Source: Pseudolysobacter antarcticus | Lineage (GTDB): Bacteria > Pseudomonadota > Gammaproteobacteria > Xanthomonadales > Rhodanobacteraceae | Direction: 5' to 3' | DNA length: 64,000 nucleotides | NCBI RefSeq assembly: GCF_004168365.1 | Contig: NZ_CP035704.1 | Span: forward strand, 4,216,001 to 4,280,000 | Shown: positions 46,401 through 54,437 of the stretch, one piece after another | How positions within the stretch are numbered: position 1 is the stretch's first letter | Layout: the number at the start of each line of letters is the position of its first letter | The notes under the pieces: generated by a model | The model's input: the letters and a program-made list of their open reading frames with translations, nothing else | Databases searched by the model: none | Told to the model about the DNA's origin: nothing | Made by a program: the position numbers and the translations under genes

Positions 46401-46616
46401 TTCCCACACACCACCATTCACGCTGCCGAAATAAAAATGCGACGGTTCGTTCGGCACACCGCTGATAGCGAGTACACGGCCGCCGCGAAACGGACCGATC
46501 AGGCGCCAATGCAAATCCTGAAACAGCGTTGCATCGACACTCGCGATCGGCTCGGCCAGCGCCGCGATTGCGCTCGAAAGGCACAACATGCATAACAACC
46601 AGCGCGACAAATTCAT
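43470..46616 (-). CDS. VPS10/sortilin-like BNR-repeat protein (secreted)
   Basis: Large exported protein (1048 aa). The ATG at 46616 has GGAG upstream and a signal peptide (MNLSRWLLCMLCLSSAIAALA); the longer form from 46691 lacks both. Many BNR/Asp-box-like repeats of the type SxDGGxxW (SVDGGKQWSHIG, SRDGGKSWQNVL, STDDG forms) run through about 50-700, forming sortilin-type propellers. The C-terminal 350 residues include a coiled stretch (KLARKLEASRAKLATANREA). Proteins of this class are often annotated glycosyl hydrolase without proof; sialidase residues were not identified. It ends 13 bases from the convergent DUF255 gene. Confidence 0.87.
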   Translation of the reverse strand: MNLSRWLLCMLCLSSAIAALAEPIASVDATLFQDLHWRLIGPFRGGRVLAISGVPNEPSHFYFGSVNGGVWETHDSARTWQPIFDGQSIGSIGAIALAPSNPKVIYVGSGEADMRSDIAQGNGMYKSVDGGKQWSHIGLDDTQQIGRVLIDPNDPNLVYVAALGHPYGANAERGVFRSRDGGKSWQNVLFKNADTGAIDLAFEPGNARVIYATLWQTRRTPWNIYPPSSGPGGGVYKSIDGGDHWTEITSHGLPKQVGHVGLAIAPSEPQRVYAMVDAVDGGLYRSDDGGANFVRIGTDARIWTRGWYFGGITVDPKNPDIVYACNTNLYRSVDGGKTFVPSKGAPGGDDYHSLWIDPNDPQRQMLGVDQGAVVSLNGGATWSSWFNQPTGQFYHVITDTRFPYWVYGAQQDSGAAAVPSRSNSIDGINMTQFRETTAGGESGNIAPDPDDPDVIYGGNVDKLDLRTQQTQDIDPTFAFPDHHRSVWTLPLTFSHRDDKVLYFANQRLYRTADKGEHWQQISADLTRENPAVPKTLDAPTVANNEQLGPRRGVIYAIAPSRLVDHDIWVGTDDGLIWRTRDEGQHWSNITPKALGSWDKIGIIDTSHFDAETAYVAIDRHRLDDFKPYIYRTRDGGKSWQLIANGIAANSFANAVREDPQRRGLLYAGTEKGVYVSFDDGDHWQPLQQNLPVTSVRDIDVHDNDLVIATHGRAFWIMDDISPLRQLDATSANTTARLFAPATVQRLRPSGFTGSPMPRDEPLVLNPPDGVYLDYVLKTASSKPITLTIFDAQGGLVRRYSSADAAPKLDPAKLEVAPEWFESPTVLSTGAGMHRFVWPLRYAAAPALADGNVYANGVWAPPGKYTVELGVDGERKTQSFNVEADPRISLPQAAYVQQFKLARKLEASRAKLATANREAEKLDKALTAPREKADARIAKNIDLLRAHIAEITGTHDPANPGNLWYLPPKSLSSLRYLGAALDKLDLAVSNVDAAPTADAKTGYAKLDASLAKTLAEWQQAKDKELAALNTQLQAAKQPEIVLDKTTLDN

Positions 46617-46976
46617 GCACAGCTCCGCGAGATAACCTTGGGTGTCGGCAACGTCAATCTTCCGTCGCCGACCGAGATAATGTTCCATCATAAGGCGGAG
46701 TCGTACCCTTTACCTGCTGCCAAACGTCATGACTTGCTCGATGCTGGTAGTCGGCGATCGTATGAGCGAACGATATTGCCGAATAATTCGAGCGCGCCAT
46801 GAAGAAACTTCATCGCTGACGAGCCGATCTGTGGCATCACCGGATTCAAGCGTCGCACGAAAAATAAATCTTCCGGCACATCGATACATGGCAGTTGCCT
46901 GCTAAGCTCCGCGCTGCATTCATTCAACCGCACACGTTACGGGTCGCGTCACGGGGGCGTGATTCAAGGATTTTTG
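46617..46976. other. Divergent intergenic region
   Basis: About 360 bases between the VPS10-like gene (minus) and the MATE gene (plus). The 68-residue ORF on the minus strand at 46727-46933 has no family resemblance or ribosome site, so I do not call it. No operator or riboswitch is seen. AAGGA at 46966-46970 serves the MATE start. Confidence 0.45.
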
Positions 46977-48422
46977 ATGAGTTCTGTTTCGATTCCGTCT
47001 CGCCCGTTGTTGACCGAAGGCCCGATCGCAAAAACCCTGTTTTTCTTCTCGTTGCCGATTCTGTTCGGCAATGTATTGCAGTCGCTGAATGGCTCGATCA
47101 ACGCGATCTGGGTCGGCCATTATCTCGGCGAAGCCGCACTCACCGCGACCGCCAACGCCAACACCATCCTGTTTTTTCTGATCGGCAGCATCTTCGGCGT
47201 CGGCATGGCCGCGACTATTCTGGTCGGGCAAAGCATGGGTGCGCGCGATGTCGATCAGGCCAAACGCGTGGTCGGCACCAGCGTGACGTTTTTCGTCGGC
47301 CTGTCGTTGCTGGTAGCGCTGCTCGGCTTCGCGCTCTCCAACCAGCTCATGAGCTGGATGCATATGCCGGCTGATGCGTTGCCGCTTGCGGTGGCGTATC
47401 TGCGCATCATTTTTCTCGGCGTGCCGTTCATGTTCACCTACACCTTTTTGATGATGGTGTTGCGCGGCGCGGGCGATTCGAAAACACCGTTTATTTTCCT
47501 CGTGGTGTCGGTGATTCTGGATATCGCGCTGAACCCGCTGCTGATTTTTGGGTGGGGCCCGATTCCGGCGATGGGCATTGCCGGCTCGGCCACCGCGACC
47601 TTGATCGCGCAGGTCGTGAGCCTGTTCGGGCTGATCGCGCACCTGTATCGCAGCAAGCATTTTTTGTGCATCCATCGTGGCGAAGGCCATTACCTGCGCA
47701 TCGATCGCGTGATCCTCGGCGCGCTGATCGGCAAAGGCATACCGATGGGTTTGCAGATGATCGTGATCTCGCTGAGCATGATTTTCATGATCAGCCTCGT
47801 GAACCGTTTCGGTTCGCAAACGGCCGCCGCCTATGGCGCATGTTTCCAGCTATGGAACTACATCCAAATGCCGGCATTTGCGGTCGGCGCGGCGGTTTCA
47901 TCGATGGCCGCGCAGAACGTCGGTGCAAAACTGTGGGATCGCGTATCGCGCACCGCGGTGATCGGCGTGGCTTACAACTTCCTCATGACCGGCGGCTTGG
48001 TGATCCTGATTTATCTGTTCAACCGCGGTGCGCTCGGCCTGTTTCTGCCGGACGACGGCGACGCCATCCGCATTGCGCAGCACCTCAATGCGATCGTGGT
48101 CTGGTCGTTTGTATTCTTCGGCGTGACCTTCGTGATTTCCGGCGTGGTGCGCTCGACCGGCGCGGTAATTCCGCCGCTGATCATCCTGTTCATCTCGATG
48201 TGGCTGCTGCGTATTCCGTTCGCGTACCTGCTCGTAGACAGCTGGGGCGCAGATGCGATCTGGTGGAGTTTTCCGCTCGGCGCGCTCGCTTCGATGATTC
48301 TGTCGCTGGCGTATTATCGTCTCGGCAACTGGAAAAATGCGCACATGCTGAAAGCTGGCGCGGCAGCGGACACCGCGCGCGATATCGCAGCCATCGCGCC
48401 CGTCGCGATCGTCGCGGAATAG
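46977..48422 (+). CDS. MATE-family multidrug/sodium antiporter
   Basis: Inner-membrane efflux protein (481 aa) with about 12 helices in two homologous halves. MATE features are LFGNVLQSLNGSINAIWVGHYLG in helix 1-2 and MQMPAFAVG-like QMPAFAVGAAVSSMAAQNVG in the second half. AAGGA precedes the ATG at 46977 by six bases, so this start is preferred to GTG 46959. Substrate unknown; drugs or dyes in studied relatives. Confidence 0.93.
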   Translation: MSSVSIPSRPLLTEGPIAKTLFFFSLPILFGNVLQSLNGSINAIWVGHYLGEAALTATANANTILFFLIGSIFGVGMAATILVGQSMGARDVDQAKRVVGTSVTFFVGLSLLVALLGFALSNQLMSWMHMPADALPLAVAYLRIIFLGVPFMFTYTFLMMVLRGAGDSKTPFIFLVVSVILDIALNPLLIFGWGPIPAMGIAGSATATLIAQVVSLFGLIAHLYRSKHFLCIHRGEGHYLRIDRVILGALIGKGIPMGLQMIVISLSMIFMISLVNRFGSQTAAAYGACFQLWNYIQMPAFAVGAAVSSMAAQNVGAKLWDRVSRTAVIGVAYNFLMTGGLVILIYLFNRGALGLFLPDDGDAIRIAQHLNAIVVWSFVFFGVTFVISGVVRSTGAVIPPLIILFISMWLLRIPFAYLLVDSWGADAIWWSFPLGALASMILSLAYYRLGNWKNAHMLKAGAAADTARDIAAIAPVAIVAE

Positions 48423-48457
48423 CTTCTCGTGATTTGCTACAGCAGAAAATTCGCTGA

Positions 48458-49612
48458 CTAAATCTGCGCATACAAGCTGATATTGAAAACGCGCTCGATC
48501 AGCCAGCCGAGCGCCACCAGCGCGATCAACAGCGAGCCGGCGACCAGCACACCGCGCCGATAAAAACCGGTACGTCGCAACAGAAACGCCAGCGGCACGA
48601 CCACGCTGACGATCGCGAGCTGGCCGATTTCCACGCCGACGTTGAAGCCGAACAACGACAATGCCAGCGCCTGCTTCGGCAGACCAAGATCGTTCAGCGC
48701 ACTCGCAAATCCGAAGCCATGAATCAGGCCGAAGAAAAACGCGATCAGCCATGCGCGTCGTGTCACCAGCGGCCACACATTATTCAGCGCGGCGAGCACT
48801 ACCGAAAATGCGATCAGCGATTCGACCAGTCGCGACGGCAAAGAAATCACGCCGAGCACGGCCAGGCTCAAGGTCAACGAATGCGCCACGGTGAACGCGG
48901 TGACGACGCCGATCACATGCCCCACCGCGGCACCGAGCCGTGGCGCGGCTATCCAGCGCCCACGCTCGCGAATCAGCACCGCCGGCAATAGCAACGAGAT
49001 CAAGAACAGGATGTGATCGAATCCGAGCCAGATATGCCAGATGCCTTCGACGATGTATTGCAGCAACTGGCGCCACAACGAACTCGCGGCCAGATCGAAT
49101 TTGATCTCGGCCTGATCCGGCGCAAAAACTGCACTCTGGGTGATCGCGCCAGCACTCAGATTAAGCAGTCCGCGATGGCTCGGATCGAGATCGAACAACA
49201 AGCCGTAATGCACGCTCAGCGATTTCGGCGGCGCGACACAATGCGCAGAAAATTTCAGTACCGCATAGGTGCCATCGCTGTGTGTATCGACCAGCAATTC
49301 GGTGGGTGTGATCGGGCAAGCAACTTCATCCGCGCTGATTTGCAGATACGCAAAAACGTAGGTCTCGATTTCTTTTTCGCGCGGGCTGAGCTCGCCCCAA
49401 GTGATGCTGTTATCGGCGTTGGTGTCGAGCGTCAGCACGAGATCGAGATCGCGCAAGGCGATATCCCACTGGCCTTGCAAATCGTTCTGGCCACTCTCGG
49501 CATGCAGGCTCAGATAACTGTCGCTGGGTTTGTGCGCTTGCGCGTTCGCGCCGAACAGCAAGGCGCTGGCGACGATCAGCAACAGACCGAATCGATGCAG
49601 GAGAAAGCGCAT
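48458..49612 (-). CDS. HupE/UreJ-family membrane protein with EF-hand-like periplasmic domain
   Basis: Membrane protein (384 aa). A signal sequence (about 1-27) is followed by a periplasmic domain of about 160 residues. This contains DTNADNSITWGE, which fits a calcium-binding EF-hand loop (D-x-N-x-D-x-S-I-x-x-x-E). Six or seven helices follow from residue 190, with the HupE/UreJ_2 motifs WLGFDHILFLISLLL, GHVIGVVTAFTVAHSLTL and FFFGLIHGFGFA. Simple HupE proteins transport nickel; the role of this longer type is not settled. The ATG overlaps the TPR gene stop (TGATG). It ends convergently with the MATE gene. Confidence 0.87.
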   Translation of the reverse strand: MRFLLHRFGLLLIVASALLFGANAQAHKPSDSYLSLHAESGQNDLQGQWDIALRDLDLVLTLDTNADNSITWGELSPREKEIETYVFAYLQISADEVACPITPTELLVDTHSDGTYAVLKFSAHCVAPPKSLSVHYGLLFDLDPSHRGLLNLSAGAITQSAVFAPDQAEIKFDLAASSLWRQLLQYIVEGIWHIWLGFDHILFLISLLLPAVLIRERGRWIAAPRLGAAVGHVIGVVTAFTVAHSLTLSLAVLGVISLPSRLVESLIAFSVVLAALNNVWPLVTRRAWLIAFFFGLIHGFGFASALNDLGLPKQALALSLFGFNVGVEIGQLAIVSVVVPLAFLLRRTGFYRRGVLVAGSLLIALVALGWLIERVFNISLYAQI

Positions 49613-50832
49613 CACGGCTTGACTCCCACATCAAGACGCTTGACCAATTCCGCCGCCCGCACATCTTCGATGCCGGTGCTTTTCAGCCAGTCCAGCACGG
49701 GTTGTGCAGCCTGCGGTTGTTGCGCGGCGAGTGCGGCGGCGAGCAGCAACTCGGCATCGGCGGCTTCGTGTTGCACCTTCCAGTTTTTCTGCGCGAGGGT
49801 CAACGCAGTGGCCGCATCGTGATCGAGCTCCAGAGTGAAGCGTGCCTGTTCGCGCAAATGCGCTTCGTCGCCGCGTTCGCGCGCTTCGGTAAAACGTTGC
49901 GCCAAGGCATCACGCAAAGCGCCAGCTTCGGCATCGTGGCTAAGCATCGCGGCAATCGCGAGGCGCAGCAGCAATGCGTCGGCTTGGCGATGCGTGGCTA
50001 GCAAGCTAATTACTTCGGTAGCGCGCTGGGTCTGCAGCAACAGATCGGAATACGCGGCGAGTGCGTAGACATCGTCCGGCGTAATCGCCAACGCCTGCTT
50101 GAACGCGGCCTCGGCCTCGTTATTCAAGCCGCGCCGCGCCTGAATTTCGCCGAGTGTGGTCCATGCCCAGATGCGTGTCGAAGCAGGCGCCGCGGTGGCT
50201 TGCTGCAAGGCTGACTGCAACAGCGCGGCGCTCTTTTCCGACTTGCCGCTCATCGCGCCAACGCTCGCGACACAGGTGCTGCCGACCAGCGGAACGGCGA
50301 TCGGAATTACCTTGAGACAGGCCACGCGCGCGGCGCTGACATTGCCTTGTACTTGCTCGATGACGGCGAACAACAGCCATGCATCGCCGTTGAATTGATC
50401 GGTTTGCAGCGCGGGCTCAAGCTCGGCCAGCGCGGCGAGAAATTGGTGACGAAACTGCAAAATACGCGCGCGCATCACACGCAAACCGGCCGGACCGGGT
50501 TGGCTCCACCATGGTTGCAGCGCGGCTTCGGCGTAGCCGTAATAACGAGGGTCGGATTGGGTTTGGCCAAGCTCGATATACCGTCGCGCGATCAGCATCG
50601 CCTCATCAAGCTCGACGGATTTACCGCTGCTCGCAACGATTTGATTCTGACGCAACGTGCGTAATGTGGCGGTGCCGGCAGGCAAAGTTTCGAGCACGAC
50701 ATCCGCACTTGCCGGACGATATGGTGCCGCCTGCGCGGTTTCGCAGATAGCCATAAAGATGGCTAAAAGCAAAAGCCACCGACACATTAGCATGCCGGTG
50801 GCTTTTACCGTATTGCGAGTTGTTGTATGCAT
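49612..50832 (-). CDS. TPR-repeat protein, exported
   Basis: About 406 aa with an N-terminal signal segment (CRWLLLLAIFMAICETAQA). Helical TPR-like repeats fill the rest, best seen near LGEIQARRGLNNEAEAAFKQ and ALAITPDDVYALAAYSDLLL. Starts at 50832, 50793 and 50787 are all in frame; 50832 is given because it lies eight bases after the lipoprotein stop and suits coupled translation. The other two lie inside a hairpin loop (50771-50806). It overlaps the HupE-like gene and should act with it as a periplasmic partner. The role is inferred only from position. Confidence 0.8.
   Translation of the reverse strand: MHTTTRNTVKATGMLMCRWLLLLAIFMAICETAQAAPYRPASADVVLETLPAGTATLRTLRQNQIVASSGKSVELDEAMLIARRYIELGQTQSDPRYYGYAEAALQPWWSQPGPAGLRVMRARILQFRHQFLAALAELEPALQTDQFNGDAWLLFAVIEQVQGNVSAARVACLKVIPIAVPLVGSTCVASVGAMSGKSEKSAALLQSALQQATAAPASTRIWAWTTLGEIQARRGLNNEAEAAFKQALAITPDDVYALAAYSDLLLQTQRATEVISLLATHRQADALLLRLAIAAMLSHDAEAGALRDALAQRFTEARERGDEAHLREQARFTLELDHDAATALTLAQKNWKVQHEAADAELLLAAALAAQQPQAAQPVLDWLKSTGIEDVRAAELVKRLDVGVKP
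50771..50806. terminator. Perfect inverted repeat with T runs (terminator or attenuator)
   Basis: AAAAGCCACCG at 50771-50781 and its exact complement at 50796-50806 enclose a 14-base loop. The A and T ends make it terminator-like on both strands. On the minus strand it falls after the DUF4331 and lipoprotein genes and within the start region of the TPR gene, so it could reduce transcription into the TPR-HupE part. Confidence 0.7.
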
Positions 50833-50842
50833 CAAGCGATGC

Positions 50843-51106
50843 TTATTGCGAACCAACAACGCTATCGAACGCGGTCGAATTGGTCTCGTCCGGGAAACTC
50901 AGCATTACGTCGTTGATTTCTGCAGGCAAGCTGTTGGCTGCCTGCGCGAGCAAGGTAATGACATAACTCGTGAAGCTGGTAGTGGTTGGTGGCGGCGGCG
51001 TAACCACCGGCGGCGGCACGCTGACGTTATGGTTACTATTCGAGCTGCCGCCGCAGCCCGCCAGCATGCTGCATGCCACAGCGATCGGCAAAAGCAAACG
51101 TTTCAT
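50843..51106 (-). CDS. Small lipoprotein
   Basis: Protein of 87 aa with a lipoprotein signal ending in LAGC (Cys18), followed by GGSSNSN, a linker and a proline/threonine-rich stretch (PPPVVTPPPPTTT). The remaining 45 residues have no recognised domain. GGGAG precedes the start. It lies four bases after the DUF4331 stop and so is in the same operon. Outer-membrane anchoring is likely. Confidence 0.82.
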   Translation of the reverse strand: MKRLLLPIAVACSMLAGCGGSSNSNHNVSVPPPVVTPPPPTTTSFTSYVITLLAQAANSLPAEINDVMLSFPDETNSTAFDSVVGSQ

Positions 51107-51109
51107 GGT

Positions 51110-52612
51110 CTATCTCCCCGCCACGGCGTTGGTCGTGCCCGAGCTGCCGGTGTTTGGGGAACCCGGTAACGGTGCTTTGACATACGGGAATGCCGCGTCG
51201 AAATCGGTCGCAGTCAACGAGCTCTGATCGGTGTATGGCAACTGCCCCGATGGCGCCTGCGCGGCAGTCAGCAATACGCCCATCGCGGCACGCAGTGAAA
51301 TATCCACGACGTCATCGCCGAGGCGACGACCGTTCGGGAAACCCGAGGTATCACCACCAAGTACACCGAGGGTATTTTGCGCGGCCGGTGCGAGCGCCGC
51401 GATGCTGGTATTCAAGCGCAGCATTTCGGCGGGCGTGACGGTCTTCGGCTGATTCAAGCCGGTGACGCCGGTGAGGAATACCGCCACCAGATCGGTGCGC
51501 GGAAATACCTGCGGCGCCTTCACGCCGAACAGCACTTCGAGCAATGCCGGCAGCGATGGATTGGTCACGTAGTTGGCGAACTGCGCATCGTCTTTCGGCT
51601 CGCTGGCGTTGAAGCGATCCTTGTCAGGCAAGCCGATCACGACTTCATTCACGAGCGGCATGCCGAGACGCGAAACCTGCGTCCACGCGCCACCGGCGAC
51701 ATGCGCACCCTGCGTACTGCTGGCACCGGCGACGACGCCTTTCGGATGCGGATTGATCACGTCGGCCTGATGCAGGCTGGCCGTAGTCCAGCCGCCGATT
51801 ACCGGATCACCGCCGGTCGTGAGGCACGCAATCGGCACTTCGAGTTCGAGCGAGGTGACGTTTTTATCGGCGATGATATTCGGCTTGGCGCTGGGTGATC
51901 CGACCGGATTCAGATTGACCAGATCGAAGATTTCACCGAGATTGACGACGAACGGATCCTTGCGCTGGCCGACAAAAACGCGGCCCGCATCGCAGCCCGG
52001 AATACCGATGCTGAAGACGTGATTATTCGCGTACGCCGGATAGTTCGGAATCGACTTGTTGCCGATATTGTCGGTCGGTTTGCGGAAGCTTGTGCCGCCG
52101 CTGGTGAGATTGGTTGCGGCCTGCGACGTACCGGTGCGGCGATTGCCACGCACCACGTTCACGCTGTACGTTTCGATCAGGCTCTTGTTGGCATCGCCGT
52201 CGGTCACACCGGGGCCGATGCCGCCGATATTCAGCAGCGGCACGGGTACGGATTTGCCACCGATGCTCAACGCCGGAACCGCATAGGTATTCTTGAACTG
52301 GAACTGGAAGGTGATGTCTTCCTTGCCGTCGCCGTTGTTGTCGATTTCAATTTCGTACAACGCGTTCTGGTCGAGCGAGAAATAATTCGGGCCGCCGTAC
52401 GAATCCTGCAACGGCAGGTAATCCGCGATCAAGGTGACGTAACCGTCCCGGCCTGATTCGTAACTGCGGAACATGTAGAAATCCGCGCCATCGACTTTTG
52501 GATGCTCGGTGATGAACGGCGCCTCGCGATGACTGGAGGCTTGCGCGGCCTGGCCCGCTGTCAGCGCAAGCAGCGCGACGGCAACGGCGTGCGTGATGGT
52601 ACGAATTTTCAT
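51110..52612 (-). CDS. Secreted DUF4331 family protein
   Basis: Exported protein (500 aa). Residues 1-25 form a signal peptide ending TAGQAAQA, followed by SSHREAPFITEHPKVDGADFYMFRSYE, the DUF4331 N-terminal signature. A calcium-loop-like segment DNNGDGKED is present near residue 95. GGGAG is about ten bases before the ATG at 52612. It opens a minus-strand operon with the lipoprotein, TPR and HupE-like genes. The family has no established function; metal or ligand binding outside the cell is a possibility. Confidence 0.9.
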   Translation of the reverse strand: MKIRTITHAVAVALLALTAGQAAQASSHREAPFITEHPKVDGADFYMFRSYESGRDGYVTLIADYLPLQDSYGGPNYFSLDQNALYEIEIDNNGDGKEDITFQFQFKNTYAVPALSIGGKSVPVPLLNIGGIGPGVTDGDANKSLIETYSVNVVRGNRRTGTSQAATNLTSGGTSFRKPTDNIGNKSIPNYPAYANNHVFSIGIPGCDAGRVFVGQRKDPFVVNLGEIFDLVNLNPVGSPSAKPNIIADKNVTSLELEVPIACLTTGGDPVIGGWTTASLHQADVINPHPKGVVAGASSTQGAHVAGGAWTQVSRLGMPLVNEVVIGLPDKDRFNASEPKDDAQFANYVTNPSLPALLEVLFGVKAPQVFPRTDLVAVFLTGVTGLNQPKTVTPAEMLRLNTSIAALAPAAQNTLGVLGGDTSGFPNGRRLGDDVVDISLRAAMGVLLTAAQAPSGQLPYTDQSSLTATDFDAAFPYVKAPLPGSPNTGSSGTTNAVAGR

Positions 52613-52847
52613 GAAATGCTCCCTGGCAATTGGATGAGTTGGCAGCGGTCAAAAGCCGCGGTCATGACTGAGTACGTCGACAATGCCGGTGTGGATGCAT
52701 CACGCAAATTTCACGTCGCGCAGATCTTCGCCAGAAACTCGATCGATTCGAATTGCAGCCCTCGCGTGCAAATTATTTGTCGCGGATCGATACAAAAGCG
52801 AGAACGCCACGATTGATCTTTGGCGCGCTCGCGCCTGCGCGGTTCGG
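52613..52847. other. Intergenic region upstream of the DUF4331 operon
   Basis: About 235 non-coding bases between the RES gene (ending at 52848, minus) and the DUF4331 start (minus). It should contain the operon promoter. No motif stands out. Confidence 0.4.
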
Positions 52848-53555
52848 TCAAAAATCGGCCGCGGAAAACTCGAACACTTCGTCTTCGCGCTGCCACGTCA
52901 CGTGCGTGCGTGACACGGTGAGAAACCACGTTTCCTGCTTCAGCGGTTTTGCGCTGGAGAATGCGAGCGGCGTGAGCACCGCGCCGCAATGTCCAATCTG
53001 CGGATCACGCACCGAGCGATAGCGGATCACGCCGATCTCGGCGGCGCGTGCGGTGCGGGCGAATTCCTGGGTCGCGCCGTAATCGTTTTTCTGCATCCAA
53101 ACGAGGCGATCGCGCACGAAAGGTTTGTCGTCGAGATCGACCGTGATCGCTGCCACTTTTGCTTGAAACAAAGTCTGCGGTGATGGCCCGAGACCATTCA
53201 ATCCCGCGCTATCGCTCATCAGGCGCCAGCGCCAATAGCCGAGTTCGGCACACGCGGTGCGACGCTCCTCGGCGCCGTACCAGACCGCCGGATCGGAAGC
53301 CGCACGAAAGCGCGAACCGAACGGCGTCGGATAGCGAAATGGTGTGGCCAGCAGATAATGCAGCTTCAACGCCTGCGCTGGCAGCGGCGGTTTGGCGCGT
53401 TCGAGCAAATCCTCGAGCAGCGATTGTTCGTCGACGTTGTCGGTCAGCCGCCGCGTCGAGGCGACATGCTGCGCCTCGACTGCGCGCCACAGCCGGAGCT
53501 GTCGCGACGCAGCCTTAGAGGCGACCGCGCGCGGCGTCCAGATAGTGGACGGCAC
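52848..53555 (-). CDS. RES-domain toxin
   Basis: Probable NAD-degrading or ADP-ribosyl-transferring toxin (235 aa) of the RES family. Motifs are LWRAVEAQHVAST, then SRFRAASDPAVWYGAEER with TACAELGYWRWR, which hold the family's Arg, Tyr and Glu. The start is not an ATG: GTG 53555 has GAGGGG seven bases upstream and lies inside the antitoxin gene, which gives an overlap of about 40 bases and coupled translation. A longer ATG form from 53666 would overlap far more and begins with nonsense sequence. It is paired with the Xre/MbcA/ParS antitoxin. Confidence 0.82.
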   Translation of the reverse strand: MPSTIWTPRAVASKAASRQLRLWRAVEAQHVASTRRLTDNVDEQSLLEDLLERAKPPLPAQALKLHYLLATPFRYPTPFGSRFRAASDPAVWYGAEERRTACAELGYWRWRLMSDSAGLNGLGPSPQTLFQAKVAAITVDLDDKPFVRDRLVWMQKNDYGATQEFARTARAAEIGVIRYRSVRDPQIGHCGAVLTPLAFSSAKPLKQETWFLTVSRTHVTWQREDEVFEFSAADF

Positions 53556-53889
53556 GGACCAGCCCCTCGGTAGTGCGGATGAGTTCGCCGGGAATACCGC
53601 CGAGCGCCTTGTTCTCGCTCCACAACCATTGCTTGGCGACGCTATCGCTGGAGCCAACGATCGCATCTAGCGAACGGAACAGGCGCACAAACAACGCGGC
53701 GAGTTCCCATTGTTTGCTGTCTTCGGCAAGCTGATAACTGCCGCTGGCCATGCGCGAGGCGGTGGCCGAACTCACGCCGAGAATTTCGGCGATGCGGATC
53801 TGGCTGACTTCGAGCAGGCCGGCCGCGCGCACGACCGCCTTGGTCATCACACTGCGTGGTTGCGGCGCCAGTTTTCTTGCGGCATTCAA
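53515..53889 (-). CDS. Xre/MbcA/ParS-type antitoxin
   Basis: Antitoxin (124 aa) of the RES-Xre toxin-antitoxin system. Residues about 15-60 form a helix-turn-helix (VSQIRIAEILGVSSATASRM). The C-terminal part has the MbcA/ParS motif ALGGIPGELIRTTEGLVRAVHYLD, which contacts the toxin active site. It precedes and overlaps the toxin, the usual order, and probably represses its own promoter in 53890-53998. Confidence 0.88.
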   Translation of the reverse strand: MNAARKLAPQPRSVMTKAVVRAAGLLEVSQIRIAEILGVSSATASRMASGSYQLAEDSKQWELAALFVRLFRSLDAIVGSSDSVAKQWLWSENKALGGIPGELIRTTEGLVRAVHYLDAARGRL

Positions 53890-53998
53890 GGCGGATTCTC
53901 CTTATTGCTGGAGAAACAATACGCCGAATTTATTTCTGCGGCAAGTTGCCGGGAATTTCGCGGCGAAAGCAGCTAGGGATCAAAAACTCCAGGCCGGG

Positions 53999-54424
53999 TT
54001 ATTCGAAACGGCTGCTGGCGCGGTCTTCGCGCGCCGAAGACTCTTCCGATTCCGATTCGCTCGAATCGTGTTGATGCGAATCCGAATCGCTGTCATCAGA
54101 TGATTCGGCGCGTGCGCTGCGATCGCTCGCATCCGAGGCTTTCTGCCAGCGCGTGCGGATCGGCTGCGCGGTTTCCGATGCGGCCACTGCAGCCAGCAAT
54201 TCTGCGCGGCGTTCCTCGGAGAGATCAGTCCAGTGACAACCATCGATCGCGCCGGCCAGTGAATACAGCAGGTTCAGGCTCACGCGAAAACCCGCGCGCT
54301 TGACCTTCATGAAGGATTCGACCGGGCCGATGCGTAGCAAGTCTTCCTGTGTCTTGACGCCGATCTGGCGCAGCCACGCCGCCGATTTCGGCCCGACATT
54401 GCGGATTTTTTCTGCGGTCGCCAT
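53999..54424 (-). CDS. TfoX C-terminal-domain protein with acidic serine-rich tail
   Basis: Protein of 141 aa. Residues 1-80 form a TfoX_C / helix-hairpin-helix domain (IRNVGPKSAAWLRQIGVKTQ). The N-terminal TfoX domain found in competence regulators is missing. Residues 100-141 are almost wholly Ser, Asp and Glu with some His (SSDDSDSDSHQHDSSESESE), an uncommon, presumably disordered tail. The ATG at 54424 begins the conserved region. It follows the fRMsr gene by 14 bases. The function is unknown; DNA binding is possible through the HhH. Confidence 0.8.
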   Translation of the reverse strand: MATAEKIRNVGPKSAAWLRQIGVKTQEDLLRIGPVESFMKVKRAGFRVSLNLLYSLAGAIDGCHWTDLSEERRAELLAAVAASETAQPIRTRWQKASDASDRSARAESSDDSDSDSHQHDSSESESEESSAREDRASSRFE

Positions 54425-54437
54425 TACTTGTCTCCGA

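Noticed and set aside
46727-46933. Small minus-strand gene in the VPS10-MATE intergenic region
   Set aside because: No ribosome site, no conserved motif, and it spans the expected promoter area of both flanking genes.
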